From Mesorhizobium sp. STM 4661 (lineage in GTDB: Bacteria > Pseudomonadota > Alphaproteobacteria > Rhizobiales > Rhizobiaceae): DNA of 64,000 nucleotides. Position numbers and translations under genes: made by a program. The notes under the pieces were generated by a model. The model saw only the letters and a program-made list of their open reading frames with translations, was not told the origin of the DNA and did not search any database. Position 1 is the stretch's first letter, and each line of letters begins with the position of its first letter. This document shows positions 38,683-47,525 of this stretch, one piece after another. The DNA lies in assembly GCF_000359125.1 (NCBI RefSeq), contig NZ_CAAF010000038.1, forward strand, positions 1-64,000, read 5' to 3'.

Positions 38683-39687
38683 ATGCTTCAGACAAAGCCA
38701 CCGCTGACGATCCGGCTCTGCCAGCCGCGCGGCTTTTGCGCCGGTGTCGACCGCGCCATCCAGATCGTCGTGCTGGCGCTGAAGAAATACGGTGCGCCGG
38801 TCTATGTCCGCCACGAGATCGTGCACAACCGCTACGTGGTCGAAGGCCTGCAAAGCCTGGGCGCGGTGTTCATCGAGGAATTGTCCGAAATCCCGGCGCA
38901 GCATCGCCAGAGCCCGGTCGTCTTTTCGGCGCATGGCGTGCCCAAGTCGGTGCCGGCTGATGCCCAGGCGCGCAATCTGTTCTACCTCGACGCCACCTGT
39001 CCGCTGGTGTCGAAGGTCCACAAGCAGGCGATGCGCCATCAGCGGCTCGGCCGCCATGTGCTTCTGATCGGCCACGCCGGGCATCCGGAAGTGATCGGCA
39101 CGATGGGCCAACTGCCGGATGGCGCCGTCACCCTGATCGAGACCGAAGCCGACGCCGCGAAACTGGTGCCCGCCGACCCGCAGGCGCTCGGTTTCGTCAC
39201 CCAGACGACGCTGTCGGTCGAGGACACCGCCGGCATCATCCGAGCGCTCAGGGACCGCTTTCCCGATTTGCATGCGCCGGCTGCCGAATCGATCTGCTAC
39301 GCCACCACCAACCGCCAGGAAGCGGTCAAGGAGACAGCAGCCGGCGCCGATCTCTTCCTGATCGTCGGCGCGCCCAACTCCTCCAATTCGCGGCGTCTTG
39401 TCGAAGTGGCCGAACGCGCCGGCGCCTCGATGTCGCTTCTCGTTCAGCGCGCCTCCGAGATTCCATGGAATGACATCGGCGCCATCTCGACGCTCGGCCT
39501 TTCGGCCGGCGCTTCGGCGCCGGAGATCATCGTCGATGAGATCATCGATGCGTTCCGCCAGCGCTTCGACGTGACCATCGATCTGGCCATCACGGCGACG
39601 GAAACGGAAGATTTTCCGGTTATGCGGGTGCTGCGCGATGTCGAACTGACGAAGGCAGACATGGCTTTCGTCAACGGAGCCGCGTGA
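38683..39687 (+). CDS. ispH: 4-hydroxy-3-methylbut-2-enyl diphosphate reductase
   Basis: A 334-residue iron-sulfur enzyme making IPP and DMAPP, the last step of the MEP pathway begun by dxs. The three cluster cysteines are visible: Cys19 in [12 protein letters not shown], one in [11 protein letters not shown], and one in [24 protein letters not shown] holds the active-site His. I chose the ATG that places the N-terminus just before the first motif; an upstream ATG at 38587 would add 32 residues. thrB starts eight bases after the stop, so the genes are co-transcribed. Confidence 0.95.
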   Translation: MLQTKPPLTIRLCQPRGFCAGVDRAIQIVVLALKKYGAPVYVRHEIVHNRYVVEGLQSLGAVFIEELSEIPAQHRQSPVVFSAHGVPKSVPADAQARNLFYLDATCPLVSKVHKQAMRHQRLGRHVLLIGHAGHPEVIGTMGQLPDGAVTLIETEADAAKLVPADPQALGFVTQTTLSVEDTAGIIRALRDRFPDLHAPAAESICYATTNRQEAVKETAAGADLFLIVGAPNSSNSRRLVEVAERAGASMSLLVQRASEIPWNDIGAISTLGLSAGASAPEIIVDEIIDAFRQRFDVTIDLAITATETEDFPVMRVLRDVELTKADMAFVNGAA

Positions 39688-39694
39688 ACAGCCC

Positions 39695-40657
39695 ATGGCG
39701 GTCTATACCGATGTCAATGAAGGCGAACTCGGCGCGTTCCTGAAGGCCTATCCGGTCGGCGACCTCCTGTCCTACAAGGGCATCGCCGAAGGTACCGAGA
39801 ATTCGAACTTCCTGCTCCACACGACCAGCGGCTCCTACATATTGACGCTCTATGAAAAGCGCGTCGACAAGGCCGATCTGCCTTTCTTCCTCGGCCTGAT
39901 GGGCCATCTCGCCAGGAAGGGCATTTCGTGCCCGCTCCCGGTGACCGCGCATGATGGCGGTGTCATCGGAACGCTTGCCGGCCGGCCGGCCGTCATCATC
40001 ACCTTCCTCGAGGGCATTTCCTTGCGGCGGCCGACATCGGCGCATTGCGGCGAGGTCGGCAAGGCGCTGGCGGCACTGCATCTTGCCGGCGCCGACTTTT
40101 CAATGACGCGTCCGAATGCGCTCGCCATCGATGGCTGGCGCAAGCTGTGGAACGCCGCTCACGCCCGCGCCGACGAGGTCGAGCCGGGGCTGGCGGCCGA
40201 GGTCGACGCCGACTTCGCCGACTTCGAGCGCAACTGGCCGAAGGGCCTGCCGGAAGGCATCATCCACGCCGATCTTTTCCCCGATAACGTCTTCTTCCTC
40301 GGCGAGAAGCTGTCCGGGCTGATCGACTTCTATTTCGCCTGCAACGATCTCTACGCCTATGATGTCGCCACCTGCCTCAACGCCTGGTGTTTCGAGAAGG
40401 ATTTCTCCTTCAACCTGACCAAGGGCACCGCGCTGCTTGCCGGCTACCAGAGCGTTCGGCCCTTGAGCGGTGACGAGAAGGCAGCACTGCCGATGCTGGC
40501 GCGCGGCTCGGCGCTGCGCTTCATGCTGACCCGGCTCTACGACTGGCTGACCGTTCCCGATGGCGGGCTGGTCATGAAACGCGATCCGACCGAATATATC
40601 AGGCGGATGCGCTTCCACCGGGCGATCAGCTCTCCCTCCGAATACGGACTGACATGA
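39695..40657 (+). CDS. thrB: homoserine kinase (ThrB2, APH-fold type)
   Basis: A 320-residue kinase phosphorylating homoserine in threonine synthesis. It has the choline/aminoglycoside kinase fold, not the GHMP fold of E. coli ThrB: the catalytic loop is [14 protein letters not shown] and the metal loop is [11 protein letters not shown]. The beginning [21 protein letters not shown] is characteristic. It overlaps rnhA by four bases (ATGA) and follows ispH closely. The partner thrC is about 8 kb away on the other strand. Confidence 0.94.
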   Translation: MAVYTDVNEGELGAFLKAYPVGDLLSYKGIAEGTENSNFLLHTTSGSYILTLYEKRVDKADLPFFLGLMGHLARKGISCPLPVTAHDGGVIGTLAGRPAVIITFLEGISLRRPTSAHCGEVGKALAALHLAGADFSMTRPNALAIDGWRKLWNAAHARADEVEPGLAAEVDADFADFERNWPKGLPEGIIHADLFPDNVFFLGEKLSGLIDFYFACNDLYAYDVATCLNAWCFEKDFSFNLTKGTALLAGYQSVRPLSGDEKAALPMLARGSALRFMLTRLYDWLTVPDGGLVMKRDPTEYIRRMRFHRAISSPSEYGLT

Positions 40658-41193
40658 CCAAGCACGTTGAAATCTTCACCGACGGTGCCTGTTCGGGCAA
40701 TCCAGGGCCTGGCGGCTGGGGAGCGATCATGCGCTTCAACGGCACAACGAAAGAGCTGTCGGGCGGCGAGGCCGAAACCACCAACAACCGCATGGAACTG
40801 CTCGCCGCCATCTCGGCGCTGAATGCGCTGAAGGAACCATGCGAGGTCGATCTTCACACCGACAGCAAATACGTCATGGACGGTATTTCCAAATGGATCC
40901 ATGGCTGGAAGAAGAATGGCTGGAAGACCGCCGACAAGAAGCCGGTGAAGAATGGCGAGTTGTGGCAAGCGCTCGATGAGGCCAACAGGCGCCACAAGGT
41001 AACCTGGCACTGGGTCAAGGGCCATGCCGGCCACGCCGAGAACGAACGCGCCGACGAGCTTGCCCGCGAAGGCATGGCGCCGTTCAAGCCCAGGCTAGCG
41101 AGGCCCGCGCCCGCGGCCACGCCGGCGAAAGAAGCTGCCTCACCGAAAAAGCCCGCATCAAAACCTGTCCGACGCTCGACCCAGAGTTATTGA
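40654..41193 (+). CDS. rnhA: ribonuclease HI with basic C-terminal tail
   Basis: A 179-residue enzyme that cleaves RNA in RNA-DNA hybrids. Active-site acids are Asp10 ([17 protein letters not shown]), Glu48 (MELLAA), Asp70 (TDSKYV) and Asp134 (ENERADELA), with the histidine loop [10 protein letters not shown]. The catalytic domain ends near residue 145; the remaining 34 residues are a Pro/Ala/Lys-rich basic tail, longer than in E. coli, perhaps adding nucleic-acid affinity. It overlaps thrB by four bases. Confidence 0.96.
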   Translation: MTKHVEIFTDGACSGNPGPGGWGAIMRFNGTTKELSGGEAETTNNRMELLAAISALNALKEPCEVDLHTDSKYVMDGISKWIHGWKKNGWKTADKKPVKNGELWQALDEANRRHKVTWHWVKGHAGHAENERADELAREGMAPFKPRLARPAPAATPAKEAASPKKPASKPVRRSTQSY

Positions 41194-41200
41194 GGAACCC

Positions 41201-41222
41201 GATCCGCCGCGCTCAGCGGATC
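41201..41222. terminator. short bidirectional hairpin between rnhA and DUF2938 gene
   Basis: GATCCGC and GCGGATC pair over an eight-base loop. The hairpin overlaps the stop of the convergent DUF2938 gene and lies eight bases after the rnhA stop. No T tract follows, so its strength is uncertain. Confidence 0.5.
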
Positions 41223-41692
41223 AGCAGCGCCGTCCCGTAAAGCCCTAGCGCAAACACTGTATGCGACACCAGGTTGAGGGCACGGATCTGCATCGGATTG
41301 GGGCGCTTTGAGGCGGCCCAGCCGGCGCCCATGCCGGGCGCCAGCAGGAACCAGCCGGCGCCGACGGTGACAATGCCGAGGATGAAGGCCGGCAGGAAGG
41401 TCGGCGCTGCCAGCCATGCCGATCCCGCCAAGGCGACCAGAATGATGCCGTAGGCGATGCCGACAAGATAGTGGAAGGCCCAGCCCAGCGCGGCTTCATG
41501 CGCATAGGGCGCGGCCTTGCCAATATCGTCATGAAAGACCTTCTCACGCAGGTGCCAGACCCAGCGGCCGACCAGTCCCCAGTGCGGCCGCGGTTGGGCA
41601 AACGCCGCGTTGAGGAAAATCGCCCAGATATCCATCAACACCGTGGCGCCGATGCCGATCGCCACAGCGCGCCATAAGATATCAAACATCAT
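41213..41692 (-). CDS. DUF2938 membrane protein
   Basis: A 159-residue protein with four hydrophobic helices (about residues 7-27, 68-90, 95-118 and 140-157). The pattern GIGATVLMDIWAIFLNA, then HWGLVGRWVWHL, then AALGWAFHYLVGIAYG matches DUF2938. No function is known. It is convergent with rnhA, and the peroxiredoxin gene ends 36 bases upstream of its start... on the same strand, so one transcript is possible. Confidence 0.88.
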   Translation of the reverse strand: MMFDILWRAVAIGIGATVLMDIWAIFLNAAFAQPRPHWGLVGRWVWHLREKVFHDDIGKAAPYAHEAALGWAFHYLVGIAYGIILVALAGSAWLAAPTFLPAFILGIVTVGAGWFLLAPGMGAGWAASKRPNPMQIRALNLVSHTVFALGLYGTALLIR

Positions 41693-41728
41693 CGAAATCC
41701 CCCCAAGCAGACAATCGCCAAGCGAAAG

Positions 41729-42211
41729 CTAAAGCTGGCCAAGAATGTGAGCCGCACCTGACGCGTCCACGCCGGGTTTGCTCTCGACATTGAGCGCGGT
41801 GACCTTGCCGTCGTCGACGATCATTGAAAAGCGCTTCGAGCGCAGTCCCATGCCGCCGCCCGAGAGGTCGGCGTCAAGGCCGATAGACCTGGCGAAATCG
41901 CCATTGCCGTCGGCCAGATAGAGGATCTTGCCTTCGCCGCCGCTGAAGCGGGCCCAGGCCCCCATGACGTGAACGTCGTTGACGGCAACGACGGCAATCG
42001 TGTCGACGCCGCGCGCCAGGATGGCGTCGTAATTGTCGAGATAGCCGGGCAGATGGTTGTTGCTGCAGGTCGGCGTGAAAGCGCCGGGAACGGCGAACAG
42101 CACCACTTTCTTCCCCGAGAAAATCTCGGCCGTCGTGATCGCCTTGGCGCCGTCGGCGGTCATCGTCTTGAAAGTCGCTTCGGGCAGCTTGTCGCCAACT
42201 GAAATGGTCAT
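41729..42211 (-). CDS. peroxiredoxin (Prx5/AhpE-like, type II)
   Basis: A 160-residue thiol peroxidase. The peroxidatic Cys49 lies in VPGAFTPTCSNNHLPGY, the Prx5 signature, and GLRSKRFSMIVDDGKV is typical. It reduces hydrogen and organic peroxides with glutathione or thioredoxin. The start gives the usual MTISVGDKLPEATF beginning; the upstream extension runs through a repeat element and is rejected. A DsbD-alpha-like gene lies upstream on the same strand beyond the repeat. Confidence 0.95.
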   Translation of the reverse strand: MTISVGDKLPEATFKTMTADGAKAITTAEIFSGKKVVLFAVPGAFTPTCSNNHLPGYLDNYDAILARGVDTIAVVAVNDVHVMGAWARFSGGEGKILYLADGNGDFARSIGLDADLSGGGMGLRSKRFSMIVDDGKVTALNVESKPGVDASGAAHILGQL

Positions 42212-42312
42212 TGAGTCTCTCGCTTGGGAAGAATGGGAGGTGTCATTGCGATAGCGAACCAGGCCTGTTTCCGCAACTGGCCAGCGGACGGCATCGGAGC
42301 GGCCAGCATCAT

Positions 42313-42384
42313 TGCATGTCGCCCAAAAGCATGCCCTCGGGCTTGACCCGAGGGTGCGTAGCGGTTTTGGGAAAACGACATGCA
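42313..42384. repeat. TGCATGTCG palindromic element with nested REP hairpin
   Basis: The outer ends TGCATGTCG and CGACATGCA are perfect inverted copies, next to CCCAAAA and TTTTGGG half sites. Inside sits a further perfect hairpin, CCCTCGGG and CCCGAGGG around CTTGA, which resembles a REP-like unit. A second, shorter copy without the nested hairpin is at 54725-54771. The element lies between the DsbD-like gene and the peroxiredoxin gene. Confidence 0.85.
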
Positions 42385-42395
42385 TCAAAAGCCTA

Positions 42396-43202
42396 TCAAG
42401 GGAAGGGCAGAAGTCCCTCGACAGCGCCATCGGCGCTGGTCAGCGTATAGTAGAGACCGCCATCCGTCGGCGTCGTCGACGGCCGGTCGAGGATCGGCAC
42501 CGTAAACACCAGCTTGCCGTCCTTTTCGCTGCGGGCAGGGGCGCCGAACATGTAATCCCGTTCGCCGGCGACGAAGAAATCCGCCGCCTCCGGATCGCCC
42601 GGAAAGCTCGCCTCGACGATCAGCGTCTCATGGTCGCCCGGCAAAATTTTGATGCCGAAATCGGGCCTTGCGGCGGTGGGCAGGGTTGCAAGGGCAGCCT
42701 TCACCAGCGCGGCGTCCTCGGCATTGTCAGGATCGGAACCGGGGTCGACGGTCAGCCTCGTCTGCACCGGGATGCAGATCGTCTCGCAGATGCCGAGAAA
42801 AATATCGGCATCGATCACGGCTGGCTGGTTCGGCGCCGACAACGTGAACGTCAGCGGCAACGAGACCGGATGGTCGTAGCCGGCCCATTTGCCGTAGCCG
42901 TCGTCGTGGCGCTGGGGCGGCGGAAACGAAAATGTCGCATCGGCGATATTGGTGCTGGCCGAGATATCGAGTTGCGGCGGCACGCCGGCGTCGCCCGGAT
43001 CGCGCCAGTAGGTTTTCCAGCCGGGCTTGAGTGCGATATCAAGCACGCCGTGGATGCGCCCGGCCTCATCGGGCTTGCCGCTCGTCACCAGCCGCACCTT
43101 GCCGCCTTCGCTATTGTACCATATCGACGAGGAGGCAGCCGCGGGAAGACCCGTTCCCAATCCAACAGCGGCGCCGAGCAGCAGGATTTTCAAGCTTTGC
43201 AT
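42396..43202 (-). CDS. DsbD N-terminal (alpha) domain-like exported protein
   Basis: A 268-residue periplasmic protein. A signal peptide (MQSLKILLLGAAVGLGTGLPAAA) leads to an immunoglobulin-like domain with GWKTYWRDPGDAGVPP and a redox-type pair in GICETICIPV (Cys139 and Cys143), as in the alpha domain of DsbD or ScsB. There are no membrane helices or gamma domain, so it cannot itself shuttle electrons through the membrane; it may receive them from a separate partner. It is divergent from yqgE. A role in thiol or copper stress is a guess. Confidence 0.88.
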   Translation of the reverse strand: MQSLKILLLGAAVGLGTGLPAAASSSIWYNSEGGKVRLVTSGKPDEAGRIHGVLDIALKPGWKTYWRDPGDAGVPPQLDISASTNIADATFSFPPPQRHDDGYGKWAGYDHPVSLPLTFTLSAPNQPAVIDADIFLGICETICIPVQTRLTVDPGSDPDNAEDAALVKAALATLPTAARPDFGIKILPGDHETLIVEASFPGDPEAADFFVAGERDYMFGAPARSEKDGKLVFTVPILDRPSTTPTDGGLYYTLTSADGAVEGLLPFP

Positions 43203-43264
43203 GGCGCTGATTTGAGCGTCAGTTGATGGCTGTGCAATGATTTCATAGCGTCGCTGGTATCATA

Positions 43265-43301
43265 TTTGCGTGACCTCGGGCACTGCTTTGCGTGACCTCG
43301 G
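43265..43301. promoter_or_regulatory. 15-bp direct repeat upstream of yqgE
   Basis: TTTGCGTGACCTCGG occurs twice with starts 22 bases apart, in the spacer between the divergent DsbD-like and yqgE genes. A spacing of about two helical turns suits a regulator dimer, but a simple duplication is equally possible. Confidence 0.45.
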
Positions 43302-43372
43302 ATACGCAGCTTTGGCCAAATCGCGCGCGGCGCATCTTTTCGACGCTCCGGAAACGCGTTACCCTCCGGTTT

Positions 43373-43981
43373 ATGGACTTGCTGCGCCACAAGAAGTCGG
43401 CTGCCGCACGCGGCTTCCTCGACGACCAGTTCCTGATTGCCATGCCCGGCATGAAGGACGACCGTTTCACGCGCTCCGTTATCTATATTTGCGCGCATAG
43501 CGACGAAGGCGCGATGGGCCTCATCATAAACCAGACCCAGCAGATGCTGTTTCCGGACCTGCTTGTGCAGCTTGGCATCATGAACGAGCAGGAGGCAATC
43601 CGCCTGCCGGCGCAGGCCCGCGATTTCGTAGTCCGCAATGGCGGACCGGTGGATCGCAGCCGGGGCTTCGTCCTGCATTCGGGCGACTACAGGGTGGAAT
43701 CCTCGCTGACCGTCTCCGACGACATCTGCCTGACCGCAACCGTCGACATATTGCGCGCGATCTCGTCGGGTCGCGGGCCACGGCAGGCGCTGATGGCGCT
43801 CGGCTATTCGGGCTGGGGCGCGGGACAATTGGAAAGCGAGATCGTCGAGAACGGCTGGCTGACCTGCCCGGCAAGTGCCGAGCTTCTGTTCGACACCGAC
43901 ATCGAGCGCAAATACGACCGGATCCTCGCCTCGATCGGTATCGACCTGGCGCATCTCAGCGTGGCGGCCGGTCACGCCTGA
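43373..43981 (+). CDS. YqgE/AlgH family protein (DUF179)
   Basis: A 202-residue protein with the family pattern [41 protein letters not shown] at the N-terminus and [20 protein letters not shown] later. The family has a known fold but no established activity. I chose the ATG at 43373, where the family begins; an upstream GTG would add 27 unlikely residues. Its stop codon lies in the first unit of a short tandem repeat shared with the end of the convergent EAL gene. Confidence 0.93.
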   Translation: MDLLRHKKSAAARGFLDDQFLIAMPGMKDDRFTRSVIYICAHSDEGAMGLIINQTQQMLFPDLLVQLGIMNEQEAIRLPAQARDFVVRNGGPVDRSRGFVLHSGDYRVESSLTVSDDICLTATVDILRAISSGRGPRQALMALGYSGWGAGQLESEIVENGWLTCPASAELLFDTDIERKYDRILASIGIDLAHLSVAAGHA

Positions 43982-44036
43982 ATCTGATCGCGCCCTGAAC
44001 CCTATCACGCCTGAATCGTATCACGCCTGGGTCAGC
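43973..44036. repeat. 16-17 bp tandem repeat joining two convergent gene ends
   Basis: Four units begin CACGCCTG (43973, 44006, 44022) or CGCGCCCTG (43989), each followed by a variable AATCTGAT-like tail. The first unit contains the yqgE stop codon, and the last holds the final codons and stop of the convergent GGDEF/EAL gene. The arrangement suggests local duplication of one gene's 3' end. Confidence 0.7.
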
Positions 44037-46909
44037 GGATACTGTTCCTTCAGCGTCTTCAGCACCTGATCACCGGGCATCGGCGCGCCGAACATGAAGC
44101 TCTGCACATATTCGCAGCCCATCTGGCGCAATTCGAGCGCATCGCTTTCATCCGAGATGCCCTCGGCCACGACCGAAAGGCCGAGGTCATGCGCCATGCT
44201 GACCATCGATTTGAGCAGCACCGCGCGCTTCGGCGTCGCGTCGTCGACGAAGCTCTTGTCGATCTTGATCGTGTCGAAGGGAAAGCGCGTCAGATAGGCC
44301 AGCGATGAATAGCCGGTGCCGAAATCGTCCAGCGACAGGCCGATGCCGAGCTGCTTCAGCTTGGTCAGCACATGGGCACTCTGTTCGGGATTGTCCATCA
44401 CCAGCGATTCGGTGAGTTCGAGGCGGAAGCAGCGTGGCTTCAGATTGGCTCGCGCGATCACCGAGCGGACGTCGCTGACCAGATCGCGGCGGATGAGCTG
44501 GCGGCTGGACAGATTGACCGAAACCGACAACGGCGCATCGCCGATCTGCTTCTGCCACCCCGCGAGGTCTTCGGCTGCCTGCTGCATGGCGAACAGGCCA
44601 AGCTGAACGATCAGGCCGCAGCTTTCGGCGACGGGGATGAAATCCGCCGGCGGGATCATGCCGCGGCGCGGATGGTCCCAGCGCAGCAGCGCCTCGAACC
44701 CGGCGACGCTGCCGTCCTCCAGCCGCACGATCGGCTGGTAGGCGAGCGTGAATTCGCGCCGGTCGATGGCACGGCGCAGATCGGACTCGAGCTGCAGCCG
44801 GTCGGTGCCGACAGTGCGGAAGGCTGGGCGGAACGGCTCGATCCTGTCGCCGCCGAAGCGCTTGGCCTGATGCATGGCAAGCTCGGCGTCCTTGACCATG
44901 TCCTCGGCCGAAGTCTGCGCCGAGGTCCAGGTGATCAGCCCGATCGAAGCCGTCAGCACGATCTCGCGCTTGGCGAAGGTGATCGGGTTGTTGATCGCAT
45001 GCTTGATGGCGTCCGCCACGGCCGCGATACGGGCAGGATCCTGCTCCGACAACAGCATCAGCGCGAACTGGTCGCCGGCAAAGCGCGACAGCGAATCCTT
45101 CGGCTTGAGCAGCCGGTGCAGCCGGCGCGCGATGGTAAGCAGGATGGTGTCGCCGGCCGAGATGCCGAGCCCGTCATTGACCTGCTTGAAGCGGTCGATG
45201 TCGATGACGAAGACGGTCGGACGCACCTTCTCTTCCGTGCGGGCGATCGAGATGATCGCCTCCAGCCGGTTCATGAACAGCTCGCGGTTCGGCAGGCCGG
45301 TCAGATTGTCGTGCACGGCGTCGTGCAGCAGCCGTTCCTCGGATTTCTTCTGCTCTGTCACGTCGACCATCGTGCCGACGCAGCGGATGACCTCGCCATC
45401 CGACCCGATCACCGGCCGTGCCCTGAGCGAGAACCAGTGATAGTGCCCGTCGGCGCCGCGCAGGCGGAAATTCTGCGCCACGCGGCCGCGCCGGTGTTCG
45501 AGCACCACGTCGAGCGTGGTGCGGAAAGTGTCGCGGTCGTCGGCATGCAGCACCGGCAGCCAGTTGCGGGCAGCGCCGCCGAGGCTGTTGGGCGCGAGGC
45601 CAAGCTGGATGCTGACATCCGGCTTGGTGACGACGCGGTCGCGCAGCACGTCCCAGTCCCACACCGTGTCGCCGGATCCGGCGACGGCCAGCGCCTGGCG
45701 TTCGAGATCCGAAAACAGGCCTTGGTGCAGCGCGCCGCCGGCAAAGGCGTGCTGCATGACGGTGAAGCCGATCAAGAGGATGATGAGGATCAGGCCGCCG
45801 CCCAACGCCGGCTGGGCGATGTCGTTGTCGAGCATGCCGGTGATCGCCATCCACGACCCGCACAGCCACAACAGCACCATGACCCAACTCGGCACCAGCA
45901 TGATCGCGCGATCGTAGCCGCGTATGCCGAGGAAGATGATCAGGCCGAGCCCGGTCAGCGCGGTGGCGGCAAAGGAAATCCTGGCGATGCCGGCGGCGAC
46001 CGCCGGATCGACGATGGCGACGCCCGCGATCAGCACCAGCCCCAGTATCCAGACCAGAGCGCCGTAGCTGAAATGGCCGTGCCAGCGGTTGAGGTTGAGA
46101 TAGGCGAACAGGAACACCACGAAGGTCGCCGCCAGCGCCACCTCCGTTCCCGCCCGCCACATCTGCTCATTGCCTGGCGATATTTCTATGACCTTGTTGA
46201 GGAAGCCGAAATCGACGCAGATATAGGCGAGCACCGCCCAGGCGAGCGCCGCCGTCGCCGGAAACATCGAGGTTCCCTTGACGACGAACAGAATGGTCAG
46301 GAACAGCGCCAGCAGGCCGGCTATGCCGATGACGATGCCGCGAAACAGCGTGTAGGAATTGACCGAATCCTTGTAGGATTCCGGCTCCCACAGATAGACC
46401 TGCGGCAGTTTGGGCGAGGCAAGCTCGGCGATGAAGGTGACCACCGTTCCAGGGTTCAGCGTCACCCGGAACACATCGGCGTCGGGGCTGGTCTGGCGGT
46501 CGAGCGCGAAGCCTTCGCTCGGCGTGATCGCGGCTATGCGGGTCGAGCCGAGATCCGGCCAGAAGATGCCGGAATTCACCAGCCGGAAATGCGGCGCGAC
46601 GATCAGCCGGTCGAGCTGCTGGTCGGTGGTGTTGGCCAGCGCGAACACCGCCCAGTCGCCGGTCGAGCGCGCGTCATTGGCCTCGACCTCGATGCGCCGC
46701 ACGATGCCGTCAGGCCCGGGCGCGGTCGACACCTGGAAGTTCTCGCCCTGGTTCCGGTAGATTTCGACGGCACCCGAAAGGTCGAGCGCCACATCGTCGC
46801 GGGCAATCTTGATCGGTTCGACGGCGAAGGCCGAGGACGCCGCGCCAAGCGTCACGATTGCCGCCAGGACAAAGGCGAACAGCGACCCGATTCGCAGGAA
46901 ATTCGTCAA
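44021..46909 (-). CDS. 7TM-PAS-GGDEF-EAL protein, predicted cyclic-di-GMP enzyme or sensor
   Basis: A 962-residue membrane protein. A signal peptide and a periplasmic beta domain (to about 185) precede seven membrane helices (about 190-400), as in 7TMR-DISM-like receptors. A PAS domain (about 410-530), a GGDEF domain and an EAL domain follow. The GGDEF motif reads AGDQF in LSRFAGDQFALML, so cyclase activity is doubtful. The EAL part keeps FEALLRW, NLSSRQL, LELTES, LDDFGTGYSS, IKIDKSFV and VVAEGIS, so it probably hydrolyses cyclic-di-GMP. The GNAT gene ends three bases before its start. Confidence 0.92.
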   Translation of the reverse strand: MTNFLRIGSLFAFVLAAIVTLGAASSAFAVEPIKIARDDVALDLSGAVEIYRNQGENFQVSTAPGPDGIVRRIEVEANDARSTGDWAVFALANTTDQQLDRLIVAPHFRLVNSGIFWPDLGSTRIAAITPSEGFALDRQTSPDADVFRVTLNPGTVVTFIAELASPKLPQVYLWEPESYKDSVNSYTLFRGIVIGIAGLLALFLTILFVVKGTSMFPATAALAWAVLAYICVDFGFLNKVIEISPGNEQMWRAGTEVALAATFVVFLFAYLNLNRWHGHFSYGALVWILGLVLIAGVAIVDPAVAAGIARISFAATALTGLGLIIFLGIRGYDRAIMLVPSWVMVLLWLCGSWMAITGMLDNDIAQPALGGGLILIILLIGFTVMQHAFAGGALHQGLFSDLERQALAVAGSGDTVWDWDVLRDRVVTKPDVSIQLGLAPNSLGGAARNWLPVLHADDRDTFRTTLDVVLEHRRGRVAQNFRLRGADGHYHWFSLRARPVIGSDGEVIRCVGTMVDVTEQKKSEERLLHDAVHDNLTGLPNRELFMNRLEAIISIARTEEKVRPTVFVIDIDRFKQVNDGLGISAGDTILLTIARRLHRLLKPKDSLSRFAGDQFALMLLSEQDPARIAAVADAIKHAINNPITFAKREIVLTASIGLITWTSAQTSAEDMVKDAELAMHQAKRFGGDRIEPFRPAFRTVGTDRLQLESDLRRAIDRREFTLAYQPIVRLEDGSVAGFEALLRWDHPRRGMIPPADFIPVAESCGLIVQLGLFAMQQAAEDLAGWQKQIGDAPLSVSVNLSSRQLIRRDLVSDVRSVIARANLKPRCFRLELTESLVMDNPEQSAHVLTKLKQLGIGLSLDDFGTGYSSLAYLTRFPFDTIKIDKSFVDDATPKRAVLLKSMVSMAHDLGLSVVAEGISDESDALELRQMGCEYVQSFMFGAPMPGDQVLKTLKEQYPLTQA

Positions 46910-46912
46910 AAA

Positions 46913-47509
46913 TCAGTCCTTCGTTCCTGCGCCAGCCGGATCGTCCGCGATCCGGGCGTAGAGGTAGTGGTCCTGCCAGATGCCATTGATCCTGAGGTAG
47001 GATCGCAGAAGTCCTTCGCGCCGGAATCCGGCTTTTTCAAGCACGCGGATCGACCGGGCGTTGTCGGGAATACAGGCAGCTTCGATCCGGTGCAACCTAA
47101 GCGTATCGAAGGCAAAGCGTGAGACGACCTTGACCGCATCGGTCATCAGGCCACGGCCGCTGTAGCGTTCGCCGATCCAGTAGCCGATATGGCCGCTTTG
47201 CGCGACGCCGTGCCGAATGTTGCCGAGCGTGATGCCACCGGCAAGCTTGCCGCTGCCTTTCTCGAAGATGAAGAAGGCGATCGCCGTTCCTTGCGCATAG
47301 TCCTCGCGGTAGCGGCCGATACGGTGGCGCCATGCCGTGCGGTCGAGCTCATCGGGGGTCCATCGCGGCTCCCACGGCTCCAGGAAGGCGCGGCTTTCCC
47401 CGCGCAGCGCCGTCCATTCGCGATAGTCGTTGGTCAGCGGCACGCGCAGCGTGACCTGGTCGCCCTTCAGCGCCGGCAGGTCACGGCGAAAGAAAGGGAG
47501 CGCGAACAC
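46913..47509 (-). CDS. GNAT N-acetyltransferase, RimJ/RimL type
   Basis: A 198-residue acetyltransferase that probably acetylates a protein N-terminus or small amine using acetyl-CoA. Family features are VTLRVPLTNDYREWTALR, GYWIGERYSGRGLMTDAVKVV (acetyl-CoA binding loop) and HRIEAACIPDNARSIRVLEKAGF. I use the GTG at 47509, where homology begins; a longer frame would overlap the upstream M16 gene. It follows the M16 peptidase by 16 bases and precedes the GGDEF/EAL gene by three, so the three genes form a likely operon. Confidence 0.9.
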   Translation of the reverse strand: MFALPFFRRDLPALKGDQVTLRVPLTNDYREWTALRGESRAFLEPWEPRWTPDELDRTAWRHRIGRYREDYAQGTAIAFFIFEKGSGKLAGGITLGNIRHGVAQSGHIGYWIGERYSGRGLMTDAVKVVSRFAFDTLRLHRIEAACIPDNARSIRVLEKAGFRREGLLRSYLRINGIWQDHYLYARIADDPAGAGTKD

Positions 47510-47525
47510 GGGCGCCTGGACAGGC

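Noticed and set aside
44372..47122. Open frame of more than 900 codons opposite the GGDEF/EAL gene
   Set aside because: It is fully antisense to a gene with clear domains, has a biased composition typical of the mirror frame in high-GC DNA, and no recognised motif.
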